A stretch of DNA of 64,000 nt from Agelas oroides (GCA_949130485.1 OX422188.1:1-64000); one strand, 5' to 3'. Counted from the first letter of the stretch, positions 27,401-40,804 are shown. Made by a program: numbers and translations. The notes: a model not told the origin generated them from the letters alone.

Positions 27401-28930
27401 GCCAGGGGAACATATGGGAATGGGTGTATAGCGCCAGGGGAATGCAGGAAACTACCAGGGGATGGTAAGGGGGCGGGTGTAAAGTGCTAGGGGAATGAAG
27501 AGGAATGCAAAGGAATGCCAGGGGAACGTACGAGAGATTGCAAATTGCCAGGGGAATGCAGGGAAATGCAGGGGAATGCCAGGGGAACGTACGGTACTGG
27601 GTGCAAAGTGCCAGGGGAATGTGGGGAATGCAGGGGAATCCCAGGGAAACGTATCGGAGTGTAAAGTGCCAGGGGAATGCAGGTGAATGTAGGGGAATGC
27701 CAGGGAAACGTATGGTAGTGGGTGCAAACTGCCAGGGGAATACAGGAGAATGCCAGGGGAACTTATGGGAGTGGGTGCAAACTGCCAGGGGAATGCATGG
27801 AAAGCAAGGGAATGCCAGGGGAACGTATGGGAGTGGGTGTATAGTGCCAAGGGAATGCAGGGGACTACCAGGGGAATGCAAGGGAGTGGGTGTAAAGTGC
27901 TAACGGAATGAAGGGGAATGCAGGGGAATGCCAGGGGAATGTATGAGAGTGGAGGCAAAGTGCCAGGGGAACGCAGGGGAATGCAGGGGAATACAGGGGA
28001 ATACAGGGGAATGCCAGGGGAACGTATGGGAGTGGGTGCAAAGTGCCAGGGGTATGCTGGGGAATGTAGGGGAATGCCAGGGGAACGTATGGGAGTGGGT
28101 GTAAACTGCCAGGGGAATGCAGGGAATGCAGGGGAACGCCAGGGGAACGTATGGGAGTGGGTGTATAGTGCCAGGGGAAAGCAGGGGACTACCAGGGGAA
28201 TGCAAGGGAGTGGGTGTAAAGTGCTAGCGTAATGAAGGGGAATGCAGGGGAATGCCAGGGAAACGTACGAGAGTGGAGGCAAAGTGCCAGGGGAACGCAG
28301 TGGAATGCAGGGGAATGCAGGGGAATACAGGGGAATGACAGGGGAACGTATGGGAGTGGGTGCAAAGTGCCAGGGGAATGCTGGGGAATATAGGGGAATG
28401 CCAGGGGAAAGTATGGGAGTGGGTGTAAACGGCCAGGGGAATGCAGGGAATGCAGGAGAATGCAGGGGAACGTATGGGAGTGGGTGTATAGTGCCAGGGG
28501 AATGCAGGGGGACTACCAGGGGAATGCAAGGGAGTGGGTGTAAAGTGCTAGCGGAATGAAGGGGAATTCAGCAGAATGCCAGGGGAACGTACGAGAGTGG
28601 AGGCAAAGTGCCAGGGAATGCAGGGGAATGCCAGGGGAACGTACGAGAGTGGAGGCAAAGTGCCAGGGGAACGCAGGGGAATGCAGGGGATTGCAGGGGA
28701 ATACAGGGGAATGCCAGGGGAAGATATGGGAGTGGGTGCAAAGTGCCAGGGGAATGCTTGGGAATGCAGGGGAATGGCAGGGGAACGTATGGGAGTGGGT
28801 ACAAACTGCCAGGGGAATGCAGGGGAATGCAGGGAACTACCAGGGGAATGTAAGGGGGCGGGTGTAAAGTGCTAGGGGAATGAAAGGGAATGCAAAGGAA
28901 TGCCAGGGGAACGTACGAGAGGATGCAAAT
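24440..28930. repeat. Mosaic of shared kilobase blocks in the minisatellite
   Basis: Segments at about 24540-24960, 26545-26950 and 27160-27590 are near-identical to one another (offsets about 2004 and 615). Separately, about 25140-26230 matches about 27830-28930 (offset about 2697). The copies share private variants such as TGCAAATGCCAGG and GAATTTAAGGGAATG, so they descend from stepwise duplications and not only from unit similarity. Confidence 0.75.
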
Positions 28931-30911
28931 TGCCAGGGGAATGCAGGGGAATGCAGGGGAATGCTAGGGGATCGTACGGTAGTGGGTACAAAGTGCCAGG
29001 GGAATGGAGGGGAATGCAGAGGAATGCAGGGGAATGCCAGGGAAACGTATGGGAGTGTAAACTGCCAGGGGAATGCAGGGAATGCAGGGAAATGCCAGGG
29101 GAATGTATGGGAGTGGGTGTATAGTGCCAGGGGAATGCAGGGGATTACCAGGGGAATGCAAGGGAGTGGGTGTAAAGTGCCAGCGGAATGTAGGGGAATG
29201 CAGGGGAATGCCAGGGGAACGTACAAGAGTGGAGGCAAAGTGCCAGGGGAACGCAGGGGAATGCAGGGGAATACAGGGGAATGCCAGGGGAACGTATGGG
29301 AGTGGGTGCAAAGTGCCAGGGGAATGCTGGGGAATGCCACAGCAACGTATGGGAGTGATGCAGTGCCAGGGGAACGCAGGAAATGCTGGGGAATGCCAGG
29401 GGAACGTATGGGAGTGGGCACAAAGTGCCAGGGGAATGTAGGGGAATGCAAGGGAATGCCAGGGAACATATGGGAGTGGGTGCAAAGTGCCATGTGAATG
29501 CATGGGAGTGTGCAAAGTGCAATGGGAATGTGGGAGGATGCCAGGAGAATGTATGGGTGTGGGTGCAAAAGCCAGAAAAAAGCAGGGTGATGCAGGGAAC
29601 GGGAACATATGGGATTTGGTACAAAGTGCCAAGAGAATGCAAGTGAATGCAGGGGAATGCTGGGGAATACAAGGGGAAAATATGGGAGTGGGCGCAATGC
29701 GAGGGGAATTCAGTGGAATGCAGGCAAATGCAGGGGAATGCCAGGGAAACGAATGGGTATGTGTGCAAAGTGCCAGGAGAATGCAGGTAAATCTATGGGA
29801 GTGGGTGCAAAGTGCCAGGGAATGCAGGAGAATGCCAGGGGAACGTATGGGAGAGGGTGCAAATTGCCAGAGGAATGTAGAGGAATGCAGGTGGGTGCAA
29901 GGGAATGCCAGGGAACAAATGGGAGTGGGTACAAAGTGCCAGGGGAATGCAGGGGAATGCATTGGAGTGGGTCCAAAATGCCAGGGGAACAAAGGGGATT
30001 GCAGGGAATGCTAGGGGAACGTATGGAAGTGGGTGCAAAGTGCCAGTGGAATGCAGGGGAATGCAGGGGAATACCAGGTTAATGTAAGGGAGTACCAGGT
30101 GAATGTAAGGGAGTGAGTGCTATGTACCTGGGGAATGCAGGGGACTACCAGTGTAATGTATTGGAGGGTGTGCAAAGTGCCTGGGGAATGCCAAGGGAAT
30201 GTATGGGAGTGGGTACTAAGTGTCGGGAATGCTGGGGAATGCAGGGGGATGCCAGAGGAACATATGGGCCAGGTAAATGTATGGGAGTGGGTACAAAGTG
30301 CCAGGGAAATGGAGGGCAAGAACGCAGTGTCATGCAGGGGAATGCCAAGGAACATATTGAAGTGGGTGCAAAGTGCCAGTGGAATGCAAGGGAATGCAAG
30401 GGAATGCAAGGAAATGCAAGGGGAATGTATTAGAGTGGGTGCAAAGTGCCAGTGAAATGCAGGGAAATGCAGTGGAATGCCATAGCAACGTATGGGAGTG
30501 GGTGCAAAGTCCCAGGGGAATGCAGGGGAATGCAGAGGAATGCCAGGGAAACGTATGGGAATGGGTGCAAAATGCCATGGGAATGCAGGGGAATGCAAGA
30601 AAATGCACAGCAACGTTTGGGAGTGGGTGCAAAGTACCAGTGGAATGCAGGGGAATGCAGGGGAATGCCATGGGAACGTATGGGAGTGGGTGCAAAGTGC
30701 CAGGGAAATGCATGGGAGTGTGTGCAAAGTGCAATGGAAATGTAGGGGAACGCCAGGGGAATGTATGGGAGTGGGTGCTAAACACCAGAGGAACACAGGA
30801 GAATGCAGGGTAATGCGAGGGGAACGTATGGAAGTGGGTGCAACCGTACATTGCTGCATGCCATTGTATATCACTGCATATACTATTGCACATCACTGCA
30901 AATACTATTAA

Positions 30912-31524
30912 CCCTTTTAGCCCGACGCGCATGCGCAGAAATTGATCGCGTGGTTACGAGAGAAGCTAATAAAAAATGGCGATTTAGTGTAGTGTTGATT
31001 CATTGCGTTATCTTTTAAAATAGCTGAGTTCAGGCAATGATAGTTAGGCTTAGCTTATTTGAAAACAAACCTGCTTTACTCAGAATGTAGTCAGAAGACC
31101 TGCTAGTGAAGTCCGAAGAAGCTACAACGGTGGAAACGTAGGTACCCGCTGTGTACCTGAAAATGACCGATAATACACGGCAAAAGTTGGCAGAGATTTC
31201 CAGCGAAGGTACGTTTCAACTGTCGTTGACACGATTAGATAGTATATAGACGATAGAACATGTAGCGTGTGGATATAAGCTGTACTGTGGCCAACTACGA
31301 TCGGCAGGCAAACTTCGAACGCGATTTTCAGGGGAAGTCCCTATAGGATGCGGCAGCAAATTATGCTTCGATTGACTTCCTGTTACACGTAATAACTCCA
31401 AGTCCAAAAAGGCGCAGCGATCACGATAAATAGCGGAAGCGAAGTGCGGGCGCATTTGGCCGCTATCGGGTGTAATGGTCAAGAAATTTCGCGGGCGCAT
31501 TTGGCCGCTATCGGGTGTAATGGG
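30912..31524. mobile_element. piggyBac-like non-autonomous transposon
   Basis: A 613-bp insert in the 22-bp satellite, flanked on both sides by TTAA (30908-30911 and 31525-31528), the piggyBac target-site signature. The ends are imperfect inverted repeats starting CCC (CCCTTTTAGCCCGACGCG on the left; the right end inverted reads CCCATTACACCCGATAGCGG). Near the right end a block containing GGCCGCTATCGGGTGTAATG occurs twice, 45 bp apart (from 31446 and from 31491). No transposase is recognisable, so it is probably a deletion derivative or MITE moved in trans. Confidence 0.8.
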
Positions 31525-31654
31525 TTAACATTACTGCATATACTATTGCACATCACTGCATATACTATCACACATTGCTGCATGCTATTACATATCATTG
31601 AATATACTATTGCACAACACTGGATGTTAAAGTGTATCACTGCATATACTATTG

Positions 31655-31915
31655 CAAGAGCGCATAAGAACGGGCGGCTAGAGTAAGAGCGTGTAACTAC
31701 GTAAAATTCGAAACCGGGCGGAATTTACCGCCAGTACTAAAAATAGTAACACGCACTGCGCACGCTGCGTTGACATAAGCCCTTATGCATTGTTGCTAAG
31801 CGCACACGTGACCAGATGTTCTATTTTTAGTACGGTTCAATAATTTTGCCCGGACTACGGGCTTCTATTGGAGTTACACGTTCTTCCTCTAGCCGCCCGT
31901 TCTTATGCGCTCTTG
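31655..31915. mobile_element. MITE family A, copy 1 (43-bp inverted repeats)
   Basis: A 261-bp insert in the satellite. The left end begins CAAGAGCGCATAAGAACGGG and continues through GGCTAGAGTAAGAGCGTGTAAC; the right end is its near-perfect inverse over about 43 bp. The satellite bases CTATTG flank both sides, a 6-bp target-site duplication (4 bp if the end is set one base further out). The interior contains AGTACTAAAAATAGTA-like sequence and no coding. A second, shorter copy lies at 55114-55277. Confidence 0.85.
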
Positions 31916-34900
31916 CTATTGCACATCACTGCATGCACAGCTCATCACGCATACACTATTCCACAACACTGAATGCTACAGTACAACACTGCATATACCA
32001 CTGCACATTCACTGCATGCTATTGTAAATCACTGCATGCTATAGTACAACACTGCATAAATTATTGCACATCACTGCATGCCATACTACATCATTGCATA
32101 ATCCATTGCACATCACTGCATATACTATTGCACACCACTGCATGTTATATTACATCACTGCATATACTACTACACATTGCTGCATGCTATTGCATATCAC
32201 TGCATATGCCATTGCACATCACTGCATATACTATACATCACTGCATGCTATATTACATCACTGCATATTCTATTGCACATTGCTGCATGCTAGAGTACAT
32301 CACTGCATATACCATTGCACATCACTGCATATACTATTACACATCACTGCATGTTATATTACATCACTGCATATACTACTGCACATTGCTGCATGCTATT
32401 GCATATCACTGCATATACTATTGCACATCAATGCATGCTATAGTACATCACTGCATATACTATTGCACATCACTGCATATACTATTTCACATCACGGCAT
32501 ATATTACTGCACATCACTGCATATACTATAGCACATCACTGCACGCTATATTACATCACTGCACATTCTATTGCACATTGCTGCATGCTATTGCATATCA
32601 CTGCATATACTATTGCACATCAATGCATGCTATAGTACATCACTGCATATACTATTGCACATCACTGCATATACTATTTCACATCACGGCATATATTACT
32701 GCACATCACTGCATATACTATAGCACATCACTGCACGCTATATTACATCACTGCACATTCTATTGCACATTGCTGCATGCTTGAGTACATCACTGCATAT
32801 ACTATTACACATCACTGCAAGTTATATTACATCACTGCATATACTACTGCACATTGCTGCATGCTATTGCATATCACTGCATATACTATTGCACATCAAT
32901 GCATGCTATAGTACATCACTGCATATACTATTGCACATCACTGCATATACTATTTCACATCACGGCATATACTACAGCACATCACTGCATCCTACATTAC
33001 ATCACTGCATATTCTATTGCACATTGCTGCCTGGTAGAGTACATCATTGCATATACCATTGCACATCACTGCATATACTATTGCACATCACTGCAAGCTA
33101 TATTACATCACTGCATGCCAAACTACATCACTGAATATACTACTGCACATTGCTGCATGCTATTCCATATCACAGCATACACTTCCACATCACTGAATGC
33201 TACAGTACAACACTGCATATACCATTCACATTCACTGCATGCTATTGTAAATCACTGCATATACTATTGCAAATCACTGCTTGCTATAGTACATCACTGC
33301 ATACACTATTGCACATCACTGCATGCAATATTACATCACTGCATATACTATTGCACACCACTGCATATACTATTGCACACCACTGCATGTTATATTTAAT
33401 CACTGCATATACTACTGCACATTGCTGCATGCTATTGCATATCACTGCATATACTATTGCACATCACTGCATGTTATATTACATCATTGCATATACTACT
33501 GCACATTGCTGCAGGCTATTGCATATCACTGCATATGCCATTGCACATTCACTGCATGCTATTGTAAATCACTGCATGTACTATTGCACATCACTGCATG
33601 CTATAGTACATCACTGCATACACTACTGCACATCACTGCATGCAATATTACATTACTGCATATACTATTGCGCATTGCCGCATACTATTGCATATGTGCA
33701 TCTATTGTTGCACATCAATGCATGCAATAGTACATCACTGCTTATACTACTGCACATCACTGCATGCTATATTACATCACTGCATTATTGCACTTTCCTG
33801 CATGCTAGAGTACATCACTGCATATACCATTGTACATCACTGCATATACTATTACACATCACTGCAAGCTATATTACTTCACTGCATATACTATTGCACA
33901 TTGCTGCATGCTATTGCATATCACGGCATATACTATTGCACATCACTGCATGCTATAGTACACCACTGCATAATCTATTGCACATCATTGCATATACTAT
34001 TGCACACCACTGCATGTTTATTACATCACTGCATATACTACTGCACATTGCTGCATGCTATTGCATATCACTGCATATGCCATTGCACATTCACTGCATG
34101 CTATTGTAAATCACTGCATATACTATTGCACATCACTGCATGCCATAGTACATCACTGCATACACTATTGCACATCACTGCATGCAATATTACATCACTG
34201 CATACACTATTGCACATCACTGCATATACTATTGCACATCACTGCATGCCATATTACAAAACTTCATATACTATTGCAATTCACTGCATGATGTATTATA
34301 CCACTGCATATACTACTGCACATTGCTGCATGCTTTGCATATCACTGCATATACTATTGCACATCACTGCATGTTATAGCATATCACAGCATATACTCTT
34401 GCACATCTGCATATTATAGCATATCACTGCATATACTATTGCACATCACTGCATATACTATTCCACATCACGCATATACTATTGAACATCACTCATGCCA
34501 TTCATATTACATCACTGCATGCTATTGTAAATCACTGCATGTACTATTGCACATCACTGCATGCTATAGTACATCACTGCATACACTACTGCACATCACT
34601 GCATATACTATAGCACATCACTGCATGCTATATTACATCACTGCATATTCTATTGAACATTGCTGCATGCTAGAGTACATCACTGCATATACCATTGTAC
34701 ATTACTGCATATACTATTACACATCACTGCAAGCTATATTACATCACTGCATATACTATTGCACATCGCTGCATGCTATTACATATCACTGCATATACTA
34801 TTGCACATCACTGGATGTTGTAGTATATAACTGCATATACTATTGCACATCACTGCATGTTATATTACACCACTGCATATACTATTGCACACCACTGCAT

Positions 34901-37791
34901 GTTATATTACATCACTGCATATACTACTGCACATTGCTGCATGCTATTGCATATCACTGCATATGCCATTGCACATTCACTGCATGCTATTGTAAATCAC
35001 TGCATGCAATATTACATTACTGCACATACTACTGCGCATTGCTGCATGCTATTGAGTATCACTGCATCTATTGTTGCACATCACTGCATGCAATACTACA
35101 TCACTGCATATACTACTGCATATCACTGCATATACTACACAACATCACTGCATGCTATATTACATCACTGCATATTCTATTGCACATTGCTGCATGCTAG
35201 AGTACATCACTGCATATACCATTGCACATCACAGCATATACTATTACACATGACTGCAAGCTATATTACATCACTGCATATACTATTGCACATTGCTGCA
35301 TGCTATTGCATACCACCGCATATGCTATTGCACATCACTGGATGTTATCGTATGTAACTGCATATACTATTGCACATCACTGGATGTTATCGTATGTAAC
35401 TGCATATACTATTGCACATCACTGCATGCTATAGTACAACCTGCATAAACTATTCCACATCACTGCATGCCATACTACATCACTGCATATACTATTGCAC
35501 ATCACTGCATATACTATTGTACATCACTGCATGTTATATTACATCACTGCATATACTACTGCACATTGCTGCATGCTATTGCATATCACTGCATATACTA
35601 TTGCACATCAATGCATGCTATAGTACATCACTGCATATACTATTGCACATCACTGCATATACTATTTCACATCACGGCATATACTACTGCACATCACTGC
35701 ATATACTATAGCACATCACTGCATGCTATATTACATCACTGCACATTCTATTGCACATTGCTGCATGCTTGAGTACATCACTGCATATACCATTGTACAT
35801 CACCGCATATACTATTACACATCACTGCAAGTTATATCACATCACTGCATATACTATTGCACATTGCTGCATGCTATTGCATATCACTGCATATGCTATT
35901 GCACATCACTGGATGTTATAGTATAACTATTGCACATCACTGCATGCCATACTACATCACTGCATATACTATTGCACATCACTGCATATACTATTGCACA
36001 TCACTGCATATACAATTTCACACCACGGCATATACTACTGCACATCACTGTATATACTATAGCACATCACTCCATACTATATTACATCACTGCATATTCT
36101 ATTGCACATTGCTGCATGCTAGAGTACATCATTGCATATACCATTGCACATCACTGCATATACTATTGCACATCACTGCAAGTTATATTACATCACTGCA
36201 TATACTACTGCACATTGTTGCATGCTATTCCATATCACTGCATATACTATTGCACTTCACTGCATGCTATAGTATATCCCTGCATATACTATTGCATATC
36301 ACTGCATTTTATAACACATCACTGATATACTATATAACATCACTACATATACTATTGCACATCACTGCATGTTATACTACATCACTGCATATACTATAGC
36401 ACATCACTGCATGTTATACTACATCACTGCATATACTATAGCACATCACTGCATATAGTATTGCACATCACTGCATGCCATACATCCGGGCATATACTAT
36501 TGCAGATCACTGCATCCCATATTACATCACGCATATACTATCGCACATCACTGCATATACATTGCACATCATTGCATGTTATATTACATCACTGCATATA
36601 CTACTGCACATTGCTGCATGCTATTGCATATCACTGCATAGACTAGTCCACATCACTGCATGTTATAGCAGATCACAGCATATACTATAGTATTCCACTG
36701 CATTAGTATTTCACATCACTGCATATACTATTGCACATCACTGCATGCCATGCATATCACATCACAACATTACTATTGCATATCACTATACATAAGCTAT
36801 AGTACATCACTGCATACACTACTGCTTGCAATATTAAATCACTGCATATACTAATGCACATCACTGCATATACAATTGCACATCACTGCATGCCATAGTA
36901 CATCCGGGCATATACTAATGCACATCACTGCATGCCATATTACATCACTGCATATACTATCGCACATCACTGCTATACTATTGCACATCACTGCATGTTA
37001 TATTACATCACTGCATAGACTACTGCACATCACTGCATGTTATAGCATATCACTACATATACTATTCACATCATTGCATATACTATTGCATCTCACTGCA
37101 CATACTATTGCACATCACTACGTTATATTACATCACTCCATATACTACTGCACATTGTTGCATGCTATTGCATATCACTGCATATGCCATTGCACATTCA
37201 CTGCATGCTATTGTAAATCACTGCATGTACTATTGCACATCACTGCATGCTATAGTACATCACTGCATACACTATTGCACGTCACTGCATGCAATATTAC
37301 ATTACTGCATACTACTGCGCACTGCTGCATGCTATTGCATATCACTGCATCTATTGCACATCACTGCATGCAATAGTACATCACTGCATATACTACTGCA
37401 CATCACTGCATATACTATAGCACATCACTGCATACTATATTACATCACTGCATATTCTATTGCACATTGCTGCATGCTAGAGTACATCACTGCATATACC
37501 ATTGCACATAACTGCATATACTATTTCACATTGCTCATACTATTGCATATCACTGCATATGCTATTGCACATCACTGCATGCCTTACTACGTCACTGCAT
37601 ATACTACTGCACTTGCTGCACGCTGTTGCATATCACTGCATATACTATTGCACATCACTGCATGCTATAGTACATCCCTGCATATACTATTGCACATAAC
37701 TGCATATACAATTGCACATCACTGCATTTTGTAACACATCACTGATATCCTATATTACATCACTGATATCCTATATTACATCACTGCATAT

Positions 37792-38370
37792 CCGTATAGC
37801 GGGTTATTTCCGTGGGGTGCTAATTTTCGTTATTTTCGTGGTCAACTCTGGTGTCACGAAATTTTCCACCCACGAAATGTTCTACTCACACTGTAGCTCC
37901 GTGCTAACGTTCGGACCGGGCGACGTTCTTTTTCGCTACTTGTGCCCAGTTGACAGTGCCCTTGATCCGTAGGGTCCCCTTTCTCAAGCTGTCTCGTGTG
38001 TGGTGATACATGGAGGAAGTCAACAGAGAAGTGACGGAACAGGGCAGAAGCACGACCAAGAAACGGGACCAGTACCTCTCATTCAGGTATGCGAGCACCA
38101 ACGGACTTCGTGGTTTGTAGACATGGTAGCCTACCATGCAAGACTCGACACTGAAGCGCTCCATCTTTTCTCTAGTCTCGCGTAGCCAGACTCTTTCCGG
38201 TGAGAGTCTGGCTACACGTTCCTCGCCGAAACAGCATCGCGTGTACCGAGTTCAAAGTTCACATTACGTTATATGCGAGCCACGAAATTTAAAACCACGA
38301 AATTTAATTCTGAGGGCCTCTTCCAGCTTTTCACGAAAATTTCCACTCACGAAAATAACCCGCTATACGG
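37792..38370. mobile_element. CCGTATAGCGGGTTATTT transposon, 579 bp
   Basis: An insert in the 22-bp satellite with inverted ends CCGTATAGCGGGTTATTT (one mismatch in the first 23 bases). Subterminal words TTTCGTG and CACGAAAATT repeat in both orientations on each side. The target-site duplication is ambiguous, probably TA. A perfect 13-bp-arm hairpin (38182-38215, GTAGCCAGACTCT and its complement) is nested near the right side. No transposase recognised; superfamily unassigned. Confidence 0.8.
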
Positions 38371-39272
38371 TACTATTGCACATCACTGCATCTTATATTA
38401 CATCACTGCTATACTACTGCACAATGCTGCATGCTATTGCATATCACTGCATATACTATTACACATCACTGCACATTATAGCATATCACTGCATATACTA
38501 TTGCACATCACTGCATATACTATTGCAGATCACAGCATGCCATATTACATCACTGCATATAATATTGCATATCACTGCATATACTACTGCACATCACTGC
38601 ATGCTACATCACTGCATACACTACTGCACATTGCTGCATGCTATTGCATATCACTGCATATACTATTGCACATCACTGCATGCTACAGCTCATCACTGCA
38701 TACACTTTCCACATCACTGAATGCCACAGTACAACACTGCAGATACCATTGCACATTCACTGCACGCTATAGTAAATCACTAAATATACTATTGCATATC
38801 ACTGCTGCGATAGTACATCACTGCATACACTATTGCACATCACTGCATGCATTACACCACTGCATATACTATTGCACATCACTGCATGCTATATTACATC
38901 ACTGCGTATACTACTGCACATTCCTGCATGCTATTGCACATCACTGCAAATACTATTGCACATCACTGCATATACTATTTCACATCACTGCATATACTAT
39001 TGCACATTGCTGCATGCTATTGCATATCACTGAATATACTATTGCACATCACTGGATGTTATAGTGTATCACTGCATACACTATTCCACATCACTGATGC
39101 TACAGTACAACACTGCATATACCATTGCACATTCACTGCATGCAGTTGTAAATCACTACATATACTATTGCACATCACTGCATGCTATAGTACATCACAG
39201 CATATACTATAGCACATCACTGCATGCAATATTACATCAATGCATATACTATAGCACATCACTGCATATACT

Positions 39273-39380
39273 ATAGGGATACATGGACAGGGAGAGGAAC
39301 AGATAGACAGGGACAGAAATATGAACAGGGATAGATGGACAGGAACATGGATGAGAAGGACAGGGACAGGTAAGAGGGGC
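39273..39380 (+). repeat. Degenerate GGACAGG minisatellite
   Basis: Short, irregular repeats of GGACAGGGA, GAACAGATA and related words fill the transition from the satellite to unique DNA. Too degenerate to set a unit length. Confidence 0.55.
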
Positions 39381-40690
39381 AAAGGTCTTTTGTGTGTTAA
39401 TGGCTTTCAGAAAAGCCAGTTGAGACTATACATTCAGAATAGGGTTGGCACCATCTTTTCACTAGCCCAGCACTGCTTCCATGCATAGATGTGACCTCCA
39501 AACCTCCTCTCAGTGACCATCACAAGTAGCTCTACCATTTCTCCCCATGATAGATGCATGCTAGATATAGATCTATGTAATTACCATAAGGGAAGCATTT
39601 ACCTGCCCAACATACATACATGATTACAATTCTCACAAAATTGTGAGAACAATGGACATTACGTGCTATTGGGGCAGACAGTCAGCTGTAAATCAGTTGC
39701 ACCTTGAAATGCAACTGGTATTTACCTGCAATGCTACAATTCTGATTATATACAGTTCAGAATATTAAAAAAAATAGTAGCTAAGTGTAGGCTAATTAGC
39801 TCTTAACTGCACAAACAAAAACACAAACTAAATTGCATCAGTTTCTATTTCTACCTATGAAAGCTAAAGTACCACCTGCAAAACACAACGCTGGTTACAA
39901 AAATCGAAAGCAGTACAAAGCATCATGGAGCCCCAAACTTAACACAGTTGTGAACAATGTTCACAACTGCATTGTAATAAAAATAACTAAGGTGTGCATT
40001 TACCTACACCCTAACCTACACCTGGTACAAACCTCACCAGTTTGTCAGGCACTTAAGTAACGTGCTAAATATGCATTCACAGTATTTAGCTACCTCCTAA
40101 CCTACCTGCACACACCTGCATTCTGCCAAAGGCAAAATGTAGTTAATATCTACACTAGGTACCTTGAAGTCTTGTACTAAGTCTTGCTGTTTAGAGGACT
40201 GCTTTACGATGTGGAGTATTCCGTGTGAGACTAGAAGGGAATTGGGAGGGGCAAGAGGGAAGAGAAACACGAGAACAACAGACAGCAGGATATTTTAAGA
40301 CAACACAAGCCATGCATATTGGTAGGTTCAGTTTGTTGGCATGCACACATCTTGCTGCTTCGGAAATGCTTCAGATTTATTTAGACTAGATGGGAAAAAT
40401 GGAAAGGGGGCAAGAGGGGAGAGACACAGGACAGATTTAAGCAGGCAGCAGGGTATATTTTCTTGGACACGCCATGCACACAAGAGTGCAACACAAGTTT
40501 TACTCTTTAAGTCGAGTACATCACCATCTTGACGTCTTGGGAGAGGAGCACTCAATAATGGTATCTCCCTCACACCCTCTATCTTCCTCTCCCACTCATT
40601 CCACACCCTTCCCCCCACACACCCCTCACCCACACCCCACACACCCCTTCACATACTCATGCACCCACACACCTTCAAGCTCCCAAGCCT
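39381..40690. other. Noncoding stretch with short hairpins
   Basis: AT-leaning DNA with no supported gene. It contains short perfect hairpins (CAGTTGTGAACA and its complement at about 39946-39970; CAGTTGCA/TGCAACTG near 39696-39720), repeated TTTACCT words, and a diverged direct repeat of about 100 bp (about 40225-40330 against 40388-40500, sharing GGGGCAAGAGGG, ACAGCAGG and GCCATGCA). A C- and CA-rich run occupies 40560-40690. Confidence 0.5.
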
Positions 40691-40709
40691 TCATATCACA
40701 TCTCTAGAT

Positions 40710-40796
40710 CTTTTGTACTTGGGTCGATCTGTATTGGTCTTCCTCTCTGGGATCTTGTAGATACAAAACAGATGTTCATCAAAAATTGGTGGATAG
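40710..40796 (-). CDS. Kinase fragment: YPPIFDEH exon
   Basis: After a CTCTAG acceptor the sequence continues the kinase as YPPIFDEHLFCIYKI, matching the GYPPFFDD.PF.IYQKI element of PRKX/PKA kinases. The first base completes a glycine codon begun in the upstream segment. Downstream the reading degrades to RDVI and a stop; the IDPSTKDL-like continuation lies in another phase. The 3' limit is approximate. Confidence 0.6.
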
Positions 40797-40804
40797 CTAG
40801 AGCA

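Larger units (their letters stand above)
2848..30842. repeat. 28-kb G/A-rich minisatellite with nested units
   Basis: The basic element is about 10 bp, GGGGAATGCA or GGGGAATGCC. About six of these plus GGGGAACGTATGGGAGTGGG and TGCAAAGTGCCA make units of about 60-66 bp. In the middle of the block about five units form a cassette of about 315-320 bp, recognisable by the tag GTGCTAGCGGAATGAAGG (near 9000, 9307, 12417, 20762, 22408, 24232, 25852, 28218 and 28548, among others). The block is most regular from about 7000 to 29000; both flanks are more degenerate. The plus strand is G-rich, opposite to the telomere and 55-bp satellite. Reading frames occur on both strands in every phase and are artefacts of few stop codons. 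Confidence 0.95.
30843..39272. repeat. 20/22-bp satellite, TGCATATACTATTGCACATC family
   Basis: An abrupt change from the G/A-rich block. The main 22-bp unit has the core ACTGCATATACTATTGCA followed by CATC; a 20-bp variant reads ACTGCATGCTATATTACATC, with others ending in TTGCTGCATGCTATTGCA. Larger cassettes recur: one segment containing CACATCAATGCATGCTATAG and TTTCACATCACGGCATAT appears near 32391, 32580, 32859 and 35568. Three transposons interrupt it. Long plus-strand frames exist in all phases while the minus strand is closed by regular stops; this is expected of such a unit and is not evidence of a protein. Confidence 0.95.

Noticed and set aside
2677-30813. Dozens of 60-377 codon frames on both strands in the G/A-rich minisatellite, rich in IPLHSPG or CQGNAGEC motifs
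   Set aside because: They occur in all phases of both strands, track the 10-bp unit and repeat when the DNA repeats. No start context, splicing or known family.
31216-31500. 94-codon minus-strand frame inside the piggyBac-like element as a transposase remnant
   Set aside because: No piggyBac transposase motif recognised, and the frame runs through the subterminal repeats.
31846-39276. Long plus-strand frames (up to 319 codons) of HITAYTIAHHC type
   Set aside because: They follow from a 20/22-bp unit without plus-strand stops and exist in every phase, so they are not evidence of a gene.
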